NCBI GenBank assembly: GCA_019914945.1
Contig: CM034102.1
Span: forward strand, 11,149,501-11,213,500
Source: Typha latifolia
Taxonomy: Eukaryota; Streptophyta; Magnoliopsida; Poales; Typhaceae
Length of the DNA stretch: 64,000 bases
Reading direction: 5' to 3'
The notes under the pieces are model-generated. The model did no database searches, was not told the origin of the DNA, and saw only the letters and a list, made by a program, of their open reading frames with translations. Position 1 is the stretch's first letter. Each line of letters begins with the position of its first letter. This document shows, in pieces, positions 48,661 through 60,965 of this stretch. Made by a program: the position numbers and the translations under genes.

Positions 48661-48668
48661 AGAGATCG

Positions 48669-49017
48669 GGAGGTACTAGGAAAGCTCTTTTGGTGTGAAG
48701 GGGGATAAGTTACTGTAGAAGAGAGGGATTAGGAGTTAGAGGAAGCCGACCAAGGACTTGGGCGGTGGAAGGAAGGAGGTGGGAGAGGGTGTCAATGGCT
48801 AGAATAAGGAGGGAGATAAGGGCAACATTGTCCTTCCAATTATTAAGTAAACTTCAACTAGGGTTTCATCTATATATTTATCGAGGCTTACCCTTATGAC
48901 CTAAATAACCAAATTAAACCCTAGCAAATAAACAATTCTCACAACGGTAACAAATAAACAATTCTCGCAGTGGTGCATTCGAACGCGCAAATACCATTCT
49001 TTGTCATTGTTAATGCG
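48669..49017 (-). repeat. Truncated 5' LTR of the gypsy element
   Basis: About 340 bp align with the middle of the 3' LTR (CTAGGAAAGCTCTTTTG..., TTTGTCATTG). The part corresponding to 43181-43425 and the primer-binding site is missing on the gag side, and the part corresponding to 43766-43954 is missing on the outer side, so the LTR is cut at both ends. Confidence 0.7.
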
Positions 49018-49980
49018 TTGAATATATTTTAATTTTACAAAATATTGGTTTATTAATATTTGCCTTTTATTACATTTAATCCTACATATTTTATAGTCAA
49101 AAATAATATTTTCTTATTTTAAGTATTTAAATATTATTACATTCTATAGTCAAAAGTAATAAAATTTTATTTTGCAAGGAGCATATTTTTTTAAATATTT
49201 TGCAAAATTAAATATTAATAATATCAAATTATTTACATTTTCATATGTTTGAATTTAGCTTAAAACATGAGATTATTTATCACATTATATTATTTTTCCA
49301 AATTTCTTATTTTATTATTAAAGAAATAAAATTTTAATTAGGTTAATATATTATTTTATCTATTAGTAAATATTTATCTCGATCAAATATTAGTTTATTG
49401 ATATTATATTTTTGATGTTATTAGTACATATAAAAATTATTATAATAATAAGATAATTTATAAAAAATATATTATATCAAATTAATACTATATTATTATA
49501 ACATTTATATTTATATTTGAGTATATACAATTAAATAATATTTAATAATAAAACTTTTAAAATATTCTTATTTTTATGAAATATTAATTTATTGACATTT
49601 GTGCTATTTAAGTTGAATTTTTATTTATTTAGTGCAAAATAATAAAAATGATAAGAGATGAGAGAGAGTAGAGAGTCGAGAGTAGTGATAAATTATGATA
49701 AGATGCTTGAGAAAAAGGAGAGGAGTAATGAATTAAGATATTTGAAAGAGATAAAAGATGAGTGTAATTATAATAAGATATTTAAGAGAGTTATATTCAA
49801 ATTAAGGGTAAATTAGTAATTAGGTTAGTGTATTGTATAAATGTAATCTTGATAAATAATGCTTATATTTTGGAATATAGCTATTTTGATGTTTAGTTGT
49901 TATTCTCAAATAAAATATTGTATTTTAGAATAAGAATTTTTGTTATTCTTAAAATAAACCAGACTTAGGTTCCTTCCGAA
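49018..49980. other. Very AT-rich DNA between the gypsy element and the LINE
   Basis: Positions 49018-49650 are extremely AT-rich with no coding frame. Positions 49790-49970 match the MITE-like repeat at 36100-36315. The matching left part of that repeat lies at 43020-43180, so the gypsy element and this AT-rich stretch probably interrupt one repeat copy. Confidence 0.4.
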
Positions 49981-49984
49981 GCTC

Positions 49985-51507
49985 TTATAAGACTATTGAT
50001 TCCCCCACGAAGGCATTGCTAGTGGTCAAGGAAGATAGCTTTGCCTAAGCAGAAGTCAGCGGGGTAAACTGCGAGAGCAAAACCAATGCCGCCAACGTTG
50101 CAGCCTCTCCACGCCGCATTAGACCAACTAACTAAGTCTCTTGGCTAGATAGATATCAGCATCAAAAAGCTTGCCCGAGTTGGACGCTAATGAGGGTCTG
50201 GGAAGGAAGCCAACGGCAATGGTGCCCGGGAGAAATCGACGACCGCATCTGCCATCAAGAGAATATTTCTCCGGGCACGACTTCCCTCATCTAAAGATGA
50301 GATTATTCTCACTTTCCCCTAGATTTCATAAGATGCCAAAGCAGTAAGATATATCGTTTTGATCAGAAAGCTATAAACAAATGACATTCAGCCATTTGTC
50401 CAAAGTAGAAGCCTCATTCTCTGGTTTGAGATCTAGATGGTAGCTAAAACCATACTACCCTGGCACAATTGTAGTAAAGGAGGGCGTGTTTAGTGGATCC
50501 GGTTTGACTCCACAGAGAGGACAAGTAGGATCTAACTCCTTCCATCGACACTGGAGTCATACTCTGACTGGTAAAGCCTTAATTGTACACTTCCAAATGA
50601 AAGTTTTAACACTAGGGAGGGGGGAATGCATTTCCATATGATCTTCCATAGCTTTCTAACATCAAGGGAAGAAGAAGAGCTTAACTAGCTGCCTATGGAG
50701 AGAGCAGAAAGCAGATTTTGTTGAGAAGATGCCTTTTGTCGTTGGCTTTTAGATAAGATGATCTTCCCAACCAGTAGGGTCCCGAGCTAGTACAATTCTT
50801 AAGATTTGAGCCACTTCTTCAGGAGTGAAGAGGGTTAGATATCAGATCACAATTCCATTCTTGATTAACCATGAGGTCAGTTAAACTAGGAGGAATAGAA
50901 GAGTGGAGCTGACAGTGAGTTAGCGGGAGCTAGGGGTTCGATCAAGTGTGGATGGTGTCACCAGTACCCACCACCCATAGGATGTTTTTCCTTAACTCGT
51001 CTCTGAGACTTAGAATGGCCATCCATGACCAAGGTGACATAGGCTTTGTTCAACGGCTAAATTGTCAACAAGTGAGGCGACTTTGCTTCTCAGAAAGAAC
51101 AGTAGAAAAATATTTAGCTTTTAGAAGTCGCGGCAAGAGACTATTTGACTCAAATAGCAATCTCCAAGCCAGCTTAAGAATTAAGCTATTATTCTCAAAC
51201 CTCCGAGAATGATAGGTTTGCAAGGGAGTTCCCAGCGTTTGAGGTGAAGTGGCTTTGAGCCTTGATCGTGAGACCACCAAAAGTTCCTCTTGACTGAGGT
51301 AATCTTTTTTATAAGGACTTTGGGATAGGTTGCATCAGATATGAAGAACACCTGAACAGAGCTAAGGACCGATTTAACCATAACAGTCTCTATGACGCTG
51401 CGCTGCAGAGGAATGAACACTTCTATTCTTAGGTTGCTCAATTTCACAGCAGTAAGATCTATATTATCATCAAAAGGTGCAACCAACTTTAATCCCCCCA
51501 CAATCAT
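49985..51507 (-). pseudogene. LINE (L1-type) ORF2, 3' end only
   Basis: The minus strand from 51507 shows the end of a non-LTR reverse transcriptase: VMVKSVLSSVQVFFISDATY, KRNFWWSHDQGSK, LILGGLRI-like and LKAKYFS. After several breaks comes a zf-RVT-like piece at about 50580-50480 (LDPTCPLCGVKPDP). The endonuclease and most of the RT are absent, as expected of 5'-truncated LINEs. No poly(A) tail or flanking duplication was found. Multiple stops make it inactive. Confidence 0.8.
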
Positions 51508-52398
51508 AAAACATATAATATATATTTGATTGAAATGGGCATAGGCAACTTATATGTTATTTAAAGAACGGAATATAAATAAACAATAAACAATCAACAA
51601 TTGCCTATAATCAATGGGATAGTGCTTGGATGGTTAAATAGGAGTCATAGTACATAAATATTTGAGTTCAAAGCAGCATCAAATTTAACTTAGACATCAT
51701 TAACTTTTCATTTCTCTCTCAAGAAGAAAAAATTTATCAACCCTACAGTCAAGTTTAATCCACCATTGATCGTTTATGTTGGGGAGAAGGGAGATCCAAT
51801 CATAAGCGCAAATAAATAATGCCTGCATGAGAAGTACTTATTGAATCCTATGGTGGACGAATTGAAGAGAAAAACAACAAAAATCCCAATGGAAAACATC
51901 TACTCGAACTGGAATTATATCTTCTCTTCAGAAAAAAGTGAAGGAGATGGGCAATCTATTCTAGATGTAGTCATTTGTTTTACTTATTTAACTTACGACT
52001 CTCTTTTATCTATGCAATAACTCTCGAATTCATGATCCTAATGCGATTGTAACTGATGCATCATTCTCATTTCTTCTCGAAAATCACAAAGAGCAGGCAG
52101 CACGATGATTCCAAGGTTACGCATGTCAGGACTCGCATTGCCAAGGATGCATTGCACTGCAGAAAAAAAGCCAAAATCGATTAGAAAGAAAAGAACATCA
52201 AGTTTGCTAAGATATGGAATTGCAGTCACGTAATGCATTGTACAAAAGAGCTGTAAGATGGTGCAAGAATTGTACCTGGAATACAGTTTGCCATGGCTGT
52301 TCTATGATTTGAATCTAAGATCTTCTGATTTGTTCACTGTCGTGTACGTAGTCATTCTACTATTTTTAAAAAAAGTTCAATGTCAATCAGGTGTATTC
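51508..52398. other. Intergenic DNA and probable 3' untranslated region of the nuclease gene
   Basis: No coding signal. The sequence next to the stop at 52399 is AT-rich and would hold the nuclease 3' UTR. A 66-codon minus-strand frame at 52038-52238 has no support. Confidence 0.35.
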
Positions 52399-55300
52399 CT
52401 ATGGATATAATGTCTGATCAACATTTGGCTTCCCTGGTGTTGATTCGCCTACAAGCTTCTTCCATGCAAATTCCCCAATCCTCTGCCCTGTCAATCCTAA
52501 CGAATCGCGCTCCGATGATTCATCTGTCTCCTGCACCATGATATCCACAGATTCAAGACCTTCTGCTGGCCCATCAACTGCTTTGACCTTCCCCTCATAG
52601 GAAATAAATTGCAATACATCATAACTATTTCCATCTCTGCTTGAAACCAATGCTATGCCATCTGCAGGTCCATTCTGAAGAGATATAAATATGGTGTAAA
52701 TCTGATAATCTGAACCACCACTACTAATACTAAAAGCTTGCTTGTCTGCCAAAGACACAGAATGGTACATTTGTCCATTGGCTCCATTATACAATATTAG
52801 CTTTAAAGTAGCTGCTTCTGTTGATGGACTAATCACAACCTCAATGAACTGCAACAAGTATAACTTCCATTAATAATAGTCCAATTAAGGATAAGTTACT
52901 GCTATTATAAGCACAAGGTATTAAATAAACAATGTAATAACTTGACATGTTGGGCCTATTTGATAGAAAGAGATCCTGGGGTTTTTCCCCTTCTGGTCAA
53001 ATTTATGGCTTGAATCTTGTACATCATTGACCTGCAATTCCTTCCATGTAGATCAGATTCCTCTCCAGTCTTTCATGTGGACAAGTAATACAAGGGAGTC
53101 CTCAGAGGTTCATACAAAGAAAAGACCAAGAAAGAACTGAGCAACAGGTAACATGACTAAGAGAGCCAAAGCCAGCTCTTCTGGTATCATCTCAAACCAG
53201 AAACTTAACCTTCTAAAAATTAAGAACACCTTCCATATCAAGATAAAAATTAATCCCAATGTAATGGTGAAGGAATGAACACTGATCACAGCATGACTCA
53301 TAAAAGAATGCCCAAGTGGGAATTCAACCCCATGATCTAGAGCACTAACTAATTAATGATTAACTACCTGGAAGCAAAAATTATTTGTGCGTGTAAACTT
53401 AAGTGGTGCTCAGAAGCCAAAATGGCATTTATTTTGCTTTAAGCATGCCGTTTTAAAATTTATATTTCTAGATGTGATGTCACCTAACTCATATTATTTG
53501 TTTAAAGGAAATTATTTAAATTTATGCTAAAAATTTGCAAGGATACCCATTTATCAACCGTGTCCAGCAGAATGCTTGAAAGGAACTGGAATACCTGAAT
53601 AACTGGTGATGTTCCAACTAACTATAACACAGTAAGTAGTTCTCAGGAAATACAAATGATACAAGCTTTGTAAGAGTAAATTATAAACCATACTGAAAAC
53701 CCTCAAATAGAAAATTTATTCTAGATAAACTGACAGCAATATTTTTCTAAATGTAGAGGATCATTTTAATAATGTTGGAAGTTCAAGAGTTAATCATAAT
53801 ATAGTCTCATTTCTCATATATGTGGGATAAATAGCTTTTCTCTTACAAATCAACATCTACATGGAAAATCCATTAGTGGAGATGCTCACCTCATTCTGGT
53901 CTTTCCCTTTATTGTCATAGTGGAACTCATTTATCCAAGCCTTCTTGGAAGAGTTGTATGGAATTGAACTGTTTGTTGTGAGGTGCCCCCAGATGAGATT
54001 GGCATATTCTGGATGATCAACAAAAGGATTTCTGTTATGCTGGTACAGACTACATATTCTACCGTTTCTCAATTGCTCAGATCGTGAGGGTGGATCGAGT
54101 TCATTCCATCGCAATAGTGAAGAAAGGAGGCCCATCTTACTGCTTTCTAGAAAACATTGGTGAAATGAGTTATTCACAATCATTCAACAGAAATAAAGTA
54201 CAAAAGAATAATGTGTCTACTGCCACAAGCATAGAAGATTATAGACTTATGATTTCAAACTACATGGAGAAAACCAAGAAGTAAAATTTATCACTCATCT
54301 AACTTACAACAGTCAATAACATGTCTTCTTTGGTTGTCGAACTTTAGAACACCATTAGATCATCTTTGTTCCCTTCTTAAAAGAGAATTTTCTGTTCACA
54401 TTGCTGTCTATTTATATCAGCTATTTTGCTTTAAATAAGGTGCAGTTTCTTTTTTCTTTTTCCTTTTTTTTTTTTTTTGAACTTAACAAGTTCCAGGAAG
54501 CAACCTGCACCTCCAAAATCAACTCAAAGATGTTCCTGTGTGTATGTCAATAGTCTGCCTTAAATGATCTAACAAACAATAACATTACAAGAGAAAACCA
54601 GTTAAGAATCTACAAGTATGTATACAACATGGCAAACGTAGTATGTTTTAGCTCTGATACAAAGGATACTTGCAGCATAAATTCAAATGTTCAAATTCTG
54701 TTTTTGAGTTGTCATTTTGTCATCATAAATGATAGTCCAAAATAAAGACTTTTTATCAACTCAAACAAGCTATATATTTCTTTGAAGTGATAATGCTATG
54801 GAACTGTATCTTTAACAAATAATTATCAACTTGCAAATAATTAGTTTTATCACAGATGCTGTTTCATTGTTCCCATTATTAATTATGATCTGTATATCAA
54901 AAGGTTTAGCAAATGTAAGATCATATCTTCACTGAGAATTAACTTACCAATACTTGGTGAATCAGAAAGTTTCAGATGTGGGGTTCCATCAGGTTGATGG
55001 AATCCATAACTTATAGCCATATACATCAATGACCTAGCTACGTCCCCCCTCACCTGAATAGGAAAATAAACCATCACTATTTTGAATCTCCCAAGGAAAT
55101 ATATAAAAAGACAAAACATGACTAATATTTTAATAAACCTGAAAAAATTCATATCAGCAGCAAAATCTTCAAGCAATTACCACGATGGGATGTAAATTTT
55201 AGAGGAAAAAAAGATATCTTAAATATGTTATTTAGACGACTCATAAAAATACAGATGCTGCAATTGGGTTACCATGGACCGTTCAAAAGTCAAGTGTAGA

Positions 55301-58300
55301 TGTCTACACATGAGGTTTCACGCATACCTAATGAGGTAATGATCTTGGGCAACTGCAGTCATATTTATTAGATTAACTTATAGCCACTTTTACGCTGCCT
55401 TTGCCACATGAATCATTTAGACTTCAAAATTTTCTGCAACTTTTGTGAAAGATTTGGAATTGTTGTATATTACATATTAATTTTTTACTCTAATTATAAA
55501 TTAAGAAAATGTGAGACCAGACCTAAAACAGCTGAACATTTTGTTTTCTCTAGAAGGCAGAAAAAGAAACCAGAACTTCAAACCTTGGGAGAAAGTGATA
55601 AGCATCACACTTACTCAGCGTGCTTCATTTGCAAACTCCATAAAAGATATTATATAAAAATGAAAATCATGAGCATCCAAGAAAAATCATCTATCCTAGT
55701 CCATCATTAAAAAATTCAATGGATTTCTTTGTATGTGTTCTCTTTTCACCGAGAATATTTTAAATAATACAACTACTCANGCCTGCTTCATATTTTAAGT
55801 AATTTCATGTATTTGATATGAATTTTTATTAATTTTGAGCTAAGTTTTAAGTGGGGGGCCCACACATTATTAATGATAGTTTAATAGTGGAATTAATTTA
55901 GTTCAAATTGTACTTTATTGTCAAACATTCACTTAGTCAAATCCATGAAGAGAAGTGAATGAAAATTGGCTCTAAAGTGGGTATCATGATAATGAAAAAT
56001 AAAGAAAAGTGAGTTTAGTACCATATTGGATATTTAAGAAATGTTAGTATAGTATATAAGTAACAAACTTCTTATGGGCTTTGGGCCCCAAAAGGGGTAC
56101 CTATTTTGTGGGTAAAGGTTACTATGCAATTTAACTCACACACGCGCGTCGCTCGGCCAGGCTCGGCTCGGTTCGCACGCACGGGTCAAGTCCAATTTTT
56201 AATTTTTGCCTGATATGGGTTTGGGTTCAAATCTGGTTTGATTAGGGGTCGAAGTGGTGTGTCCCTTCGATAAACAGGTAATTAGTTTCTGACCCAAAAT
56301 TGTGCATCCATTCGGTGACTTTTTGCGTCTTTTCGTCGAGCCTGTTTAATTCTATAAATAGGCTGTCAGTCTGCATTAGTTAAGTCTTTTTTTCCTTCGA
56401 GAGTCGAGTCTTTAAATTTGAGTCTGCATTTGAGAGACACGGTTCAGGTTCAATCAAGGCATTAGAAAGCTGCTTCCTTTTTAGTGCAAGGCAGTCGTTG
56501 TATCCTGGGAGACCGACGTCCACTATTCCAGAAGCAATTGATGGAGGACGAATTGGTCTTAAGGAGATAGTGTCCAACACTAGACTCGACTATTCAGAAT
56601 TTTATATTCTGTAATCTATAAGTTTATTTAATTCATTTTGATCGGATTTTTTGTGACTTTTTGGAATCAGATTGTAACCTCTAACACATAAAAGATAGTA
56701 TATAAATATGAAAATCATGAGCATCCAAGAAAAATTATCTATCCTAATCCATCGTTAAAAAATTCAATGGATTTCTTTGTATGTGTTCTCTTTTCACCGA
56801 GAATATTTTAAATAATACAACTAAAACCAATCAAACTTGGTAGCATCAGGAATGGGATTTGTCAGATAATTGTGTGATAGCATGCAATTCAGATCCTAAA
56901 AATGTATGTTTCTGATACTAAAGATCTTTATAGATCCATTCTTCAAAATATTGGTGTCTCAATCTGTCATCTAAATTACTCAGAAGTCACAAATAGTAGA
57001 ACAAGAGAGAAAGATGCTCTGAAGAATGTAAAATCTACTGAGATGCTGCAGCAAGAGACCAATAAAAAGATAAGTGCAAAAGTAATTAGTGTTTTAAAAT
57101 CAGAAGAAAGTTGTTATCACCAGTAAAGGGGGTGCCCATCTTTTATTATCTGTTTCAGTGTCAAGAGTAGCTTCTTTGTTTGCTGGCCTTAGGCAGCGAG
57201 TTGATGTAGAAATGCATTCACCGAAATACTTGTTTCCCCTCGATGAGTTTACTGAAAAGGAATATTATAAGTTTTAGTATTCACAATAAAATTAGAAAGA
57301 ATAATTTATTTTCACAGTGCCCTTCCCTCCTTGTAATAACCAACACAGTATGTAAATTCTGTAAAATAAGTTTACTGAAAAGGAATACTATAAGTTTTAG
57401 TATTCACAATGAAATTAGAAAGTATAATTTATTTTCACAGTACCCTTCCCTCCTTGCAATAACCAACAAGGTATGTAAATTCTGTAAAATGAGAAAAATA
57501 TACTAATGATTGAGCAATGATACCTTCAGATAAAACAATAGTTATTTAGATAATTAATTGGCACTTGAGAAACAAAGCAATCATTTAAATATTTGACTAC
57601 AAGAAATGTATCCACATTATTAGTACAGTCCAGAAAAGTCAACCATTACTGCCTAACAAGATATTCAAGGTCTCAGGAATAACGCACCATTGACGTCTGC
57701 AGGCCGGATGTTATGTAAGTCAGTTAAAGATGAACCATCAGTTAGACCATATGATCGAGGCCATAAATGTTCTCCTGCAATCAACAAATGATCAATCTGT
57801 GGAAACATCCTAAAACAAAAACATCTCATTGAATAGTATCAATCATCTTTGACACAGAAGGAAATTGCGAACACTGAATAAGAATGACGTAACAATGTTT
57901 AAGAATTCAACAATATAAAGATGACCAAATTCTAAACTAAATTAGCCAAAGTAGCTGAAATAATCTTTTCAAGATTTCTCACAAGCCCCACCCTCCTATC
58001 CTCTCTGCTAGATTTCCTAATCTTGTTGGTTATGTCTGAAGTTGCAGATCCTGAACATTATGAAGGCCAGTTCCACCATCCGTAATCAAGATAGCCTGTA
58101 ATTTTAATCACTAAAATACATCTAAGTGGGATCTGATCTCCTGGATGCAACACATATCAGGTAGAGCGAGTTCCCCCAATGCTGTACTACTGATTACATA
58201 CACCAGAAACCTGGTATGATGATGGAATTAGATACTGCACAATTTTAATCACTTCCATATCTTTTGTCACATAATCAGCTTTCAAAAAGACATGGCACAG

Positions 58301-59257
58301 TATGATAAACTTCCCACTGTGGTTGGCACATTTCACTCATATAAGAAATGATCAGGACAAAGCAATCCAGTGGTTTTCCTTGTCCATTCAAACAAGTCCT
58401 GGAGGACTACCAATTGTAGATAATTAGTTGCAATGGTTGTAAAATTTATTGAGCAGAAATACTCGATAACCACAACTATCATCCCATCTTAGTTGTGTAA
58501 TGTAATTTGTGAAACTCACTGTTCCATCCCTCTGGCTTCCCTGCTAATAGTTTTGAGACAGCTCTCTGAGAATAGATCTCAACTCTGCAAATTTAGAGTT
58601 CAAAAATAACCATCATACACCTATAAATGTAATCAAACTCAAAACTAGAGGAGATAGGCATACACTTCAGATGAGGATTCTGGGTCATCGACATCAGCTG
58701 CATCAAGAATCTTGAGCGCCTCCCACACCTATAACTCAAGAACCAATTTTGAAAGATACCCAGTTAGTCCAATGAGCTAAAACGTTGAAGATTAACAACA
58801 CCATCGACTTACATCCTTGTAAGGCAAAGATCGATGCGGCGAGACAATGGAATTGAGTTTTTTCATCAAAGCCACACCTTCCACTCCTTCAACATCTTCG
58901 TAGTAGTGACCGACATCCTCACATGGGTATGTAAAGGCACTGGCAACGTCGGCACTGATGTTATGGAGATAAGAGAACGCGAATGCTCCAGAGATGAGTA
59001 CATGGAAGCAATTGCGCAACCAGAGCCTAAGAAGCCAAAGAAGAAAAGGCCCAATCGATGATTCAGTTGTTGTAAGAAATTAAACGAGGGAATCGGAATT
59101 GGGTTAGGAAAAAGATTGGCTTTGGGTGGATATGGACCTGGAATGGATGAGGAGTGGTGCGAGGTGGGAAATGGGTATCTTCTTCGACGAGCTTTTGCGG
59201 CGGGGAACGGGGCGGCCGCTTCGAGAATGGACGTAGATTGCGCTGCAGCTGCGACAT
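52399..59257 (-). CDS. Endonuclease I (EndA/NucM-like) family protein with lamin-tail-like C-terminus, 8 exons
   Basis: Exons (minus): 59257-58813, 58728-58664, 58584-58520, 57774-57688, 57251-57121, 55053-54948, 54146-53890, 52848-52399 (stop TAG). Exons 2-8 join in frame, 1161 nt. The nuclease domain shows REHLWPRSYGL, LTDLHNIRPADVNVNSSRGN, WAPPLLVRGDVARSLMYM and RNPFVDHPEYANLIW; the HxWP His and the NxxxxG/Asn pair are the metal-dependent catalytic set of endonuclease I. The C-terminal part (WINEFHYDNKGKDQNEF, then a beta-rich stretch to YDVLQFISYEG) resembles a lamin-tail domain. Exon 1 encodes a basic, Pro/Ser-rich N-terminus (MSQLQRNLRPFSKRPPR) suggestive of organelle targeting. It then stops at 59063-59065, while the conserved part (YYEDVEGVEGVALMKKLNSI) lies in another frame. 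Confidence 0.88.
55639..56823. repeat. 138-bp direct repeats around an LTR-like insert and an N, in nuclease intron 5
   Basis: 55639-55776 and 56687-56823 are about 96% identical direct repeats. Between them lie the single N at 55780 and about 900 bp resembling a plant LTR: GGGGTCGAAGTGGTGTGTCC-like, TCTATAAATAGGCTGTC and, near the end, CTGTAATCTATAAGTTTATT. It lies in the intron between nuclease exons 5 and 6. The repeats are too long and too diverged for a target duplication. Confidence 0.7.
57247..57492. repeat. 123-bp tandem duplication covering the 3' splice site of nuclease intron 4
   Basis: TTTACTGAAAAGGAAT starts at 57248 and again at 57371. On the minus strand both copies contain ATTCCTTTTCAG/TAAAC, so the acceptor of exon 5 has a duplicate 123 nt upstream. 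Only the inner copy is followed by the coding sequence. Confidence 0.85.
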
Positions 59258-60284
59258 GGATTAGCTCGGACGGGTGCTAGAGGATTTTAATGGAGGAGGG
59301 AAACGTAATAGTTGAGAAGACTAACTTGTTGGAGAGGAGAGTGGCGACTACGCCGACCATATCTTGGGACTTCCACCTCACTGGCAGTTGATAGATTCAG
59401 TTTAAAGATAAGACTGTCACAATTTGCTTTTTTTATTTTGAAAAAAAAAATCATTTCTGGCTAAATTATTTGGAGGCATAATCAATTAATTGCATCCATT
59501 TCTACAACTACTTAGAATTTTATTTATTTTTCATGACACATTGATTTCTACAACTAGTTAGAATCTCCTACACTTTTTGATGGATGGAATATGTGAAAAG
59601 CCAAGTTTACCTTCAACTTGAATACAGAGCGGTAGTGATAATCCTTGGGAAATAGAGGTTTTTGATCTGGTATTTAAGATTTTTTTTACATAATTACCAC
59701 TGAGAATTTTAAAAATCTCATAATTGCCCCTACACTCTTTGAAATACCATAATACCACCTAAATCATTATGTTATTTAAAACATGTCATTTAATTAGTTA
59801 AATCTAACTAATCATAATTGTATTAAACTTAGATTTAGAAAATATTACTTTGCCCTTGTATAAATTACTTAACATAGTTCAAAATCTATCTAATATTATC
59901 TAATACAATAGTACAGAAAATATTTTTTTTAATGGAAGACAGAAATCATTGATGAATATTTTATATTTTAACTGCTCAAAATAAGGATATTTTAGTTACT
60001 TATATTCATTTGTTAACTTTAATATTAATATGCTAGAGATATTAGATAAATATTCTGTTACAAACTTACTATATGCCATTAGTTTACCAAAAGGTCAAAA
60101 TCCAAGAATCCTAATAATCTCCTCTTATTCTCTATTCTCTATTCTCCTTTCCTCCACTCTTCTCTATTAAGAATGCATTTTTTTTCCTAGAGTAAAATTG
60201 GGCTATTGTATTGATTAATTAATAAAAGAGAGTACACTAAGGGAGTAAAGATTACTTACAAAGATAATCGAAGTTAGGTGGTGC
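59258..60284. other. Upstream region of the nuclease gene and AT-rich intergenic DNA
   Basis: The first 140 bp (59258-59400) are less AT-rich and should hold the nuclease promoter; no TATA box is evident. The remainder is AT-rich with no coding signal. Confidence 0.35.
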
Positions 60285-60965
60285 AAATTTTTAGATTTTT
60301 GCACTTGTAATTTGCGTGCAAAAAATCTATCAGACTAAATTTAGGATATTTCGTAAGAGTAGGATTATAGAAGACTTTGAATTTATATTTAACATACACT
60401 TTATAAGAATTGGAATGAGATAAAAGATATCTTTTAGATCATTGGAAGAGTGTCTCATCGATTTCATAATGTTTTAGGTAGCATGAAGCTCGTCTTAGAA
60501 ATGTGCAAACAGTGTTATAATATTTAGAGTAGTAGAGAAAAATACTTATGGATATTGGAATTGCCACTTTGCATTCAATTGACTACTCAATCATTTGAAT
60601 GAACCCTCGGACATTAGAATGCATGAACCAAAATTAAATAGTTTCAATCTGACTTAAATTAGTTTTTTTTTTACCTTTTCTCTATACATTTAAAAACCAA
60701 ACAATCGCATGTTGAGGATAAATGTTGATTGAAGTGATTTGGAGCCTTAGAAGAGTTTTGTCAGAGTATTTATAATGATTGAAAGATATTAGAGAGACAA
60801 GATTCATCGAAGATTTTTGATTGATTATTGTTGCTTTCTTTTCTGGAGCGAGTTGTTATCTTAAGAGTCACTAAGACCTGTAGTTCGATCTTAATGGTCT
60901 CTAAGATTAGCGGATCACTTAAAATAATTAATGACGTATTTTAGCGAGTAAAAGAACTTCAAGTA
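60285..60965 (+). repeat. LTR 1 of the right-edge retrotransposon
   Basis: Left member of the direct-repeat pair. Its 5' edge is eroded, and the boundary with the internal region is placed where similarity to LTR 2 fades. Confidence 0.55.

Larger units (their letters stand above)
43181..49017 (-). mobile_element. Ty3-gypsy retrotransposon (chromovirus-like), minus strand, degenerate
   Basis: Order along the minus strand: damaged 5' LTR (49017-48669), gag, zinc knuckle, protease, reverse transcriptase, RNase H, integrase, chromodomain-like end, purine tract (GTGTGGTGGAG in reverse, 43965-43955) and full 3' LTR (43954-43181). The order protease-RT-RNase H-integrase is the gypsy order. Many frame breaks show it is inactive. 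It lies 0.9 kb downstream of the TFIIIC5 stop and outside both flanking genes. Confidence 0.92.
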
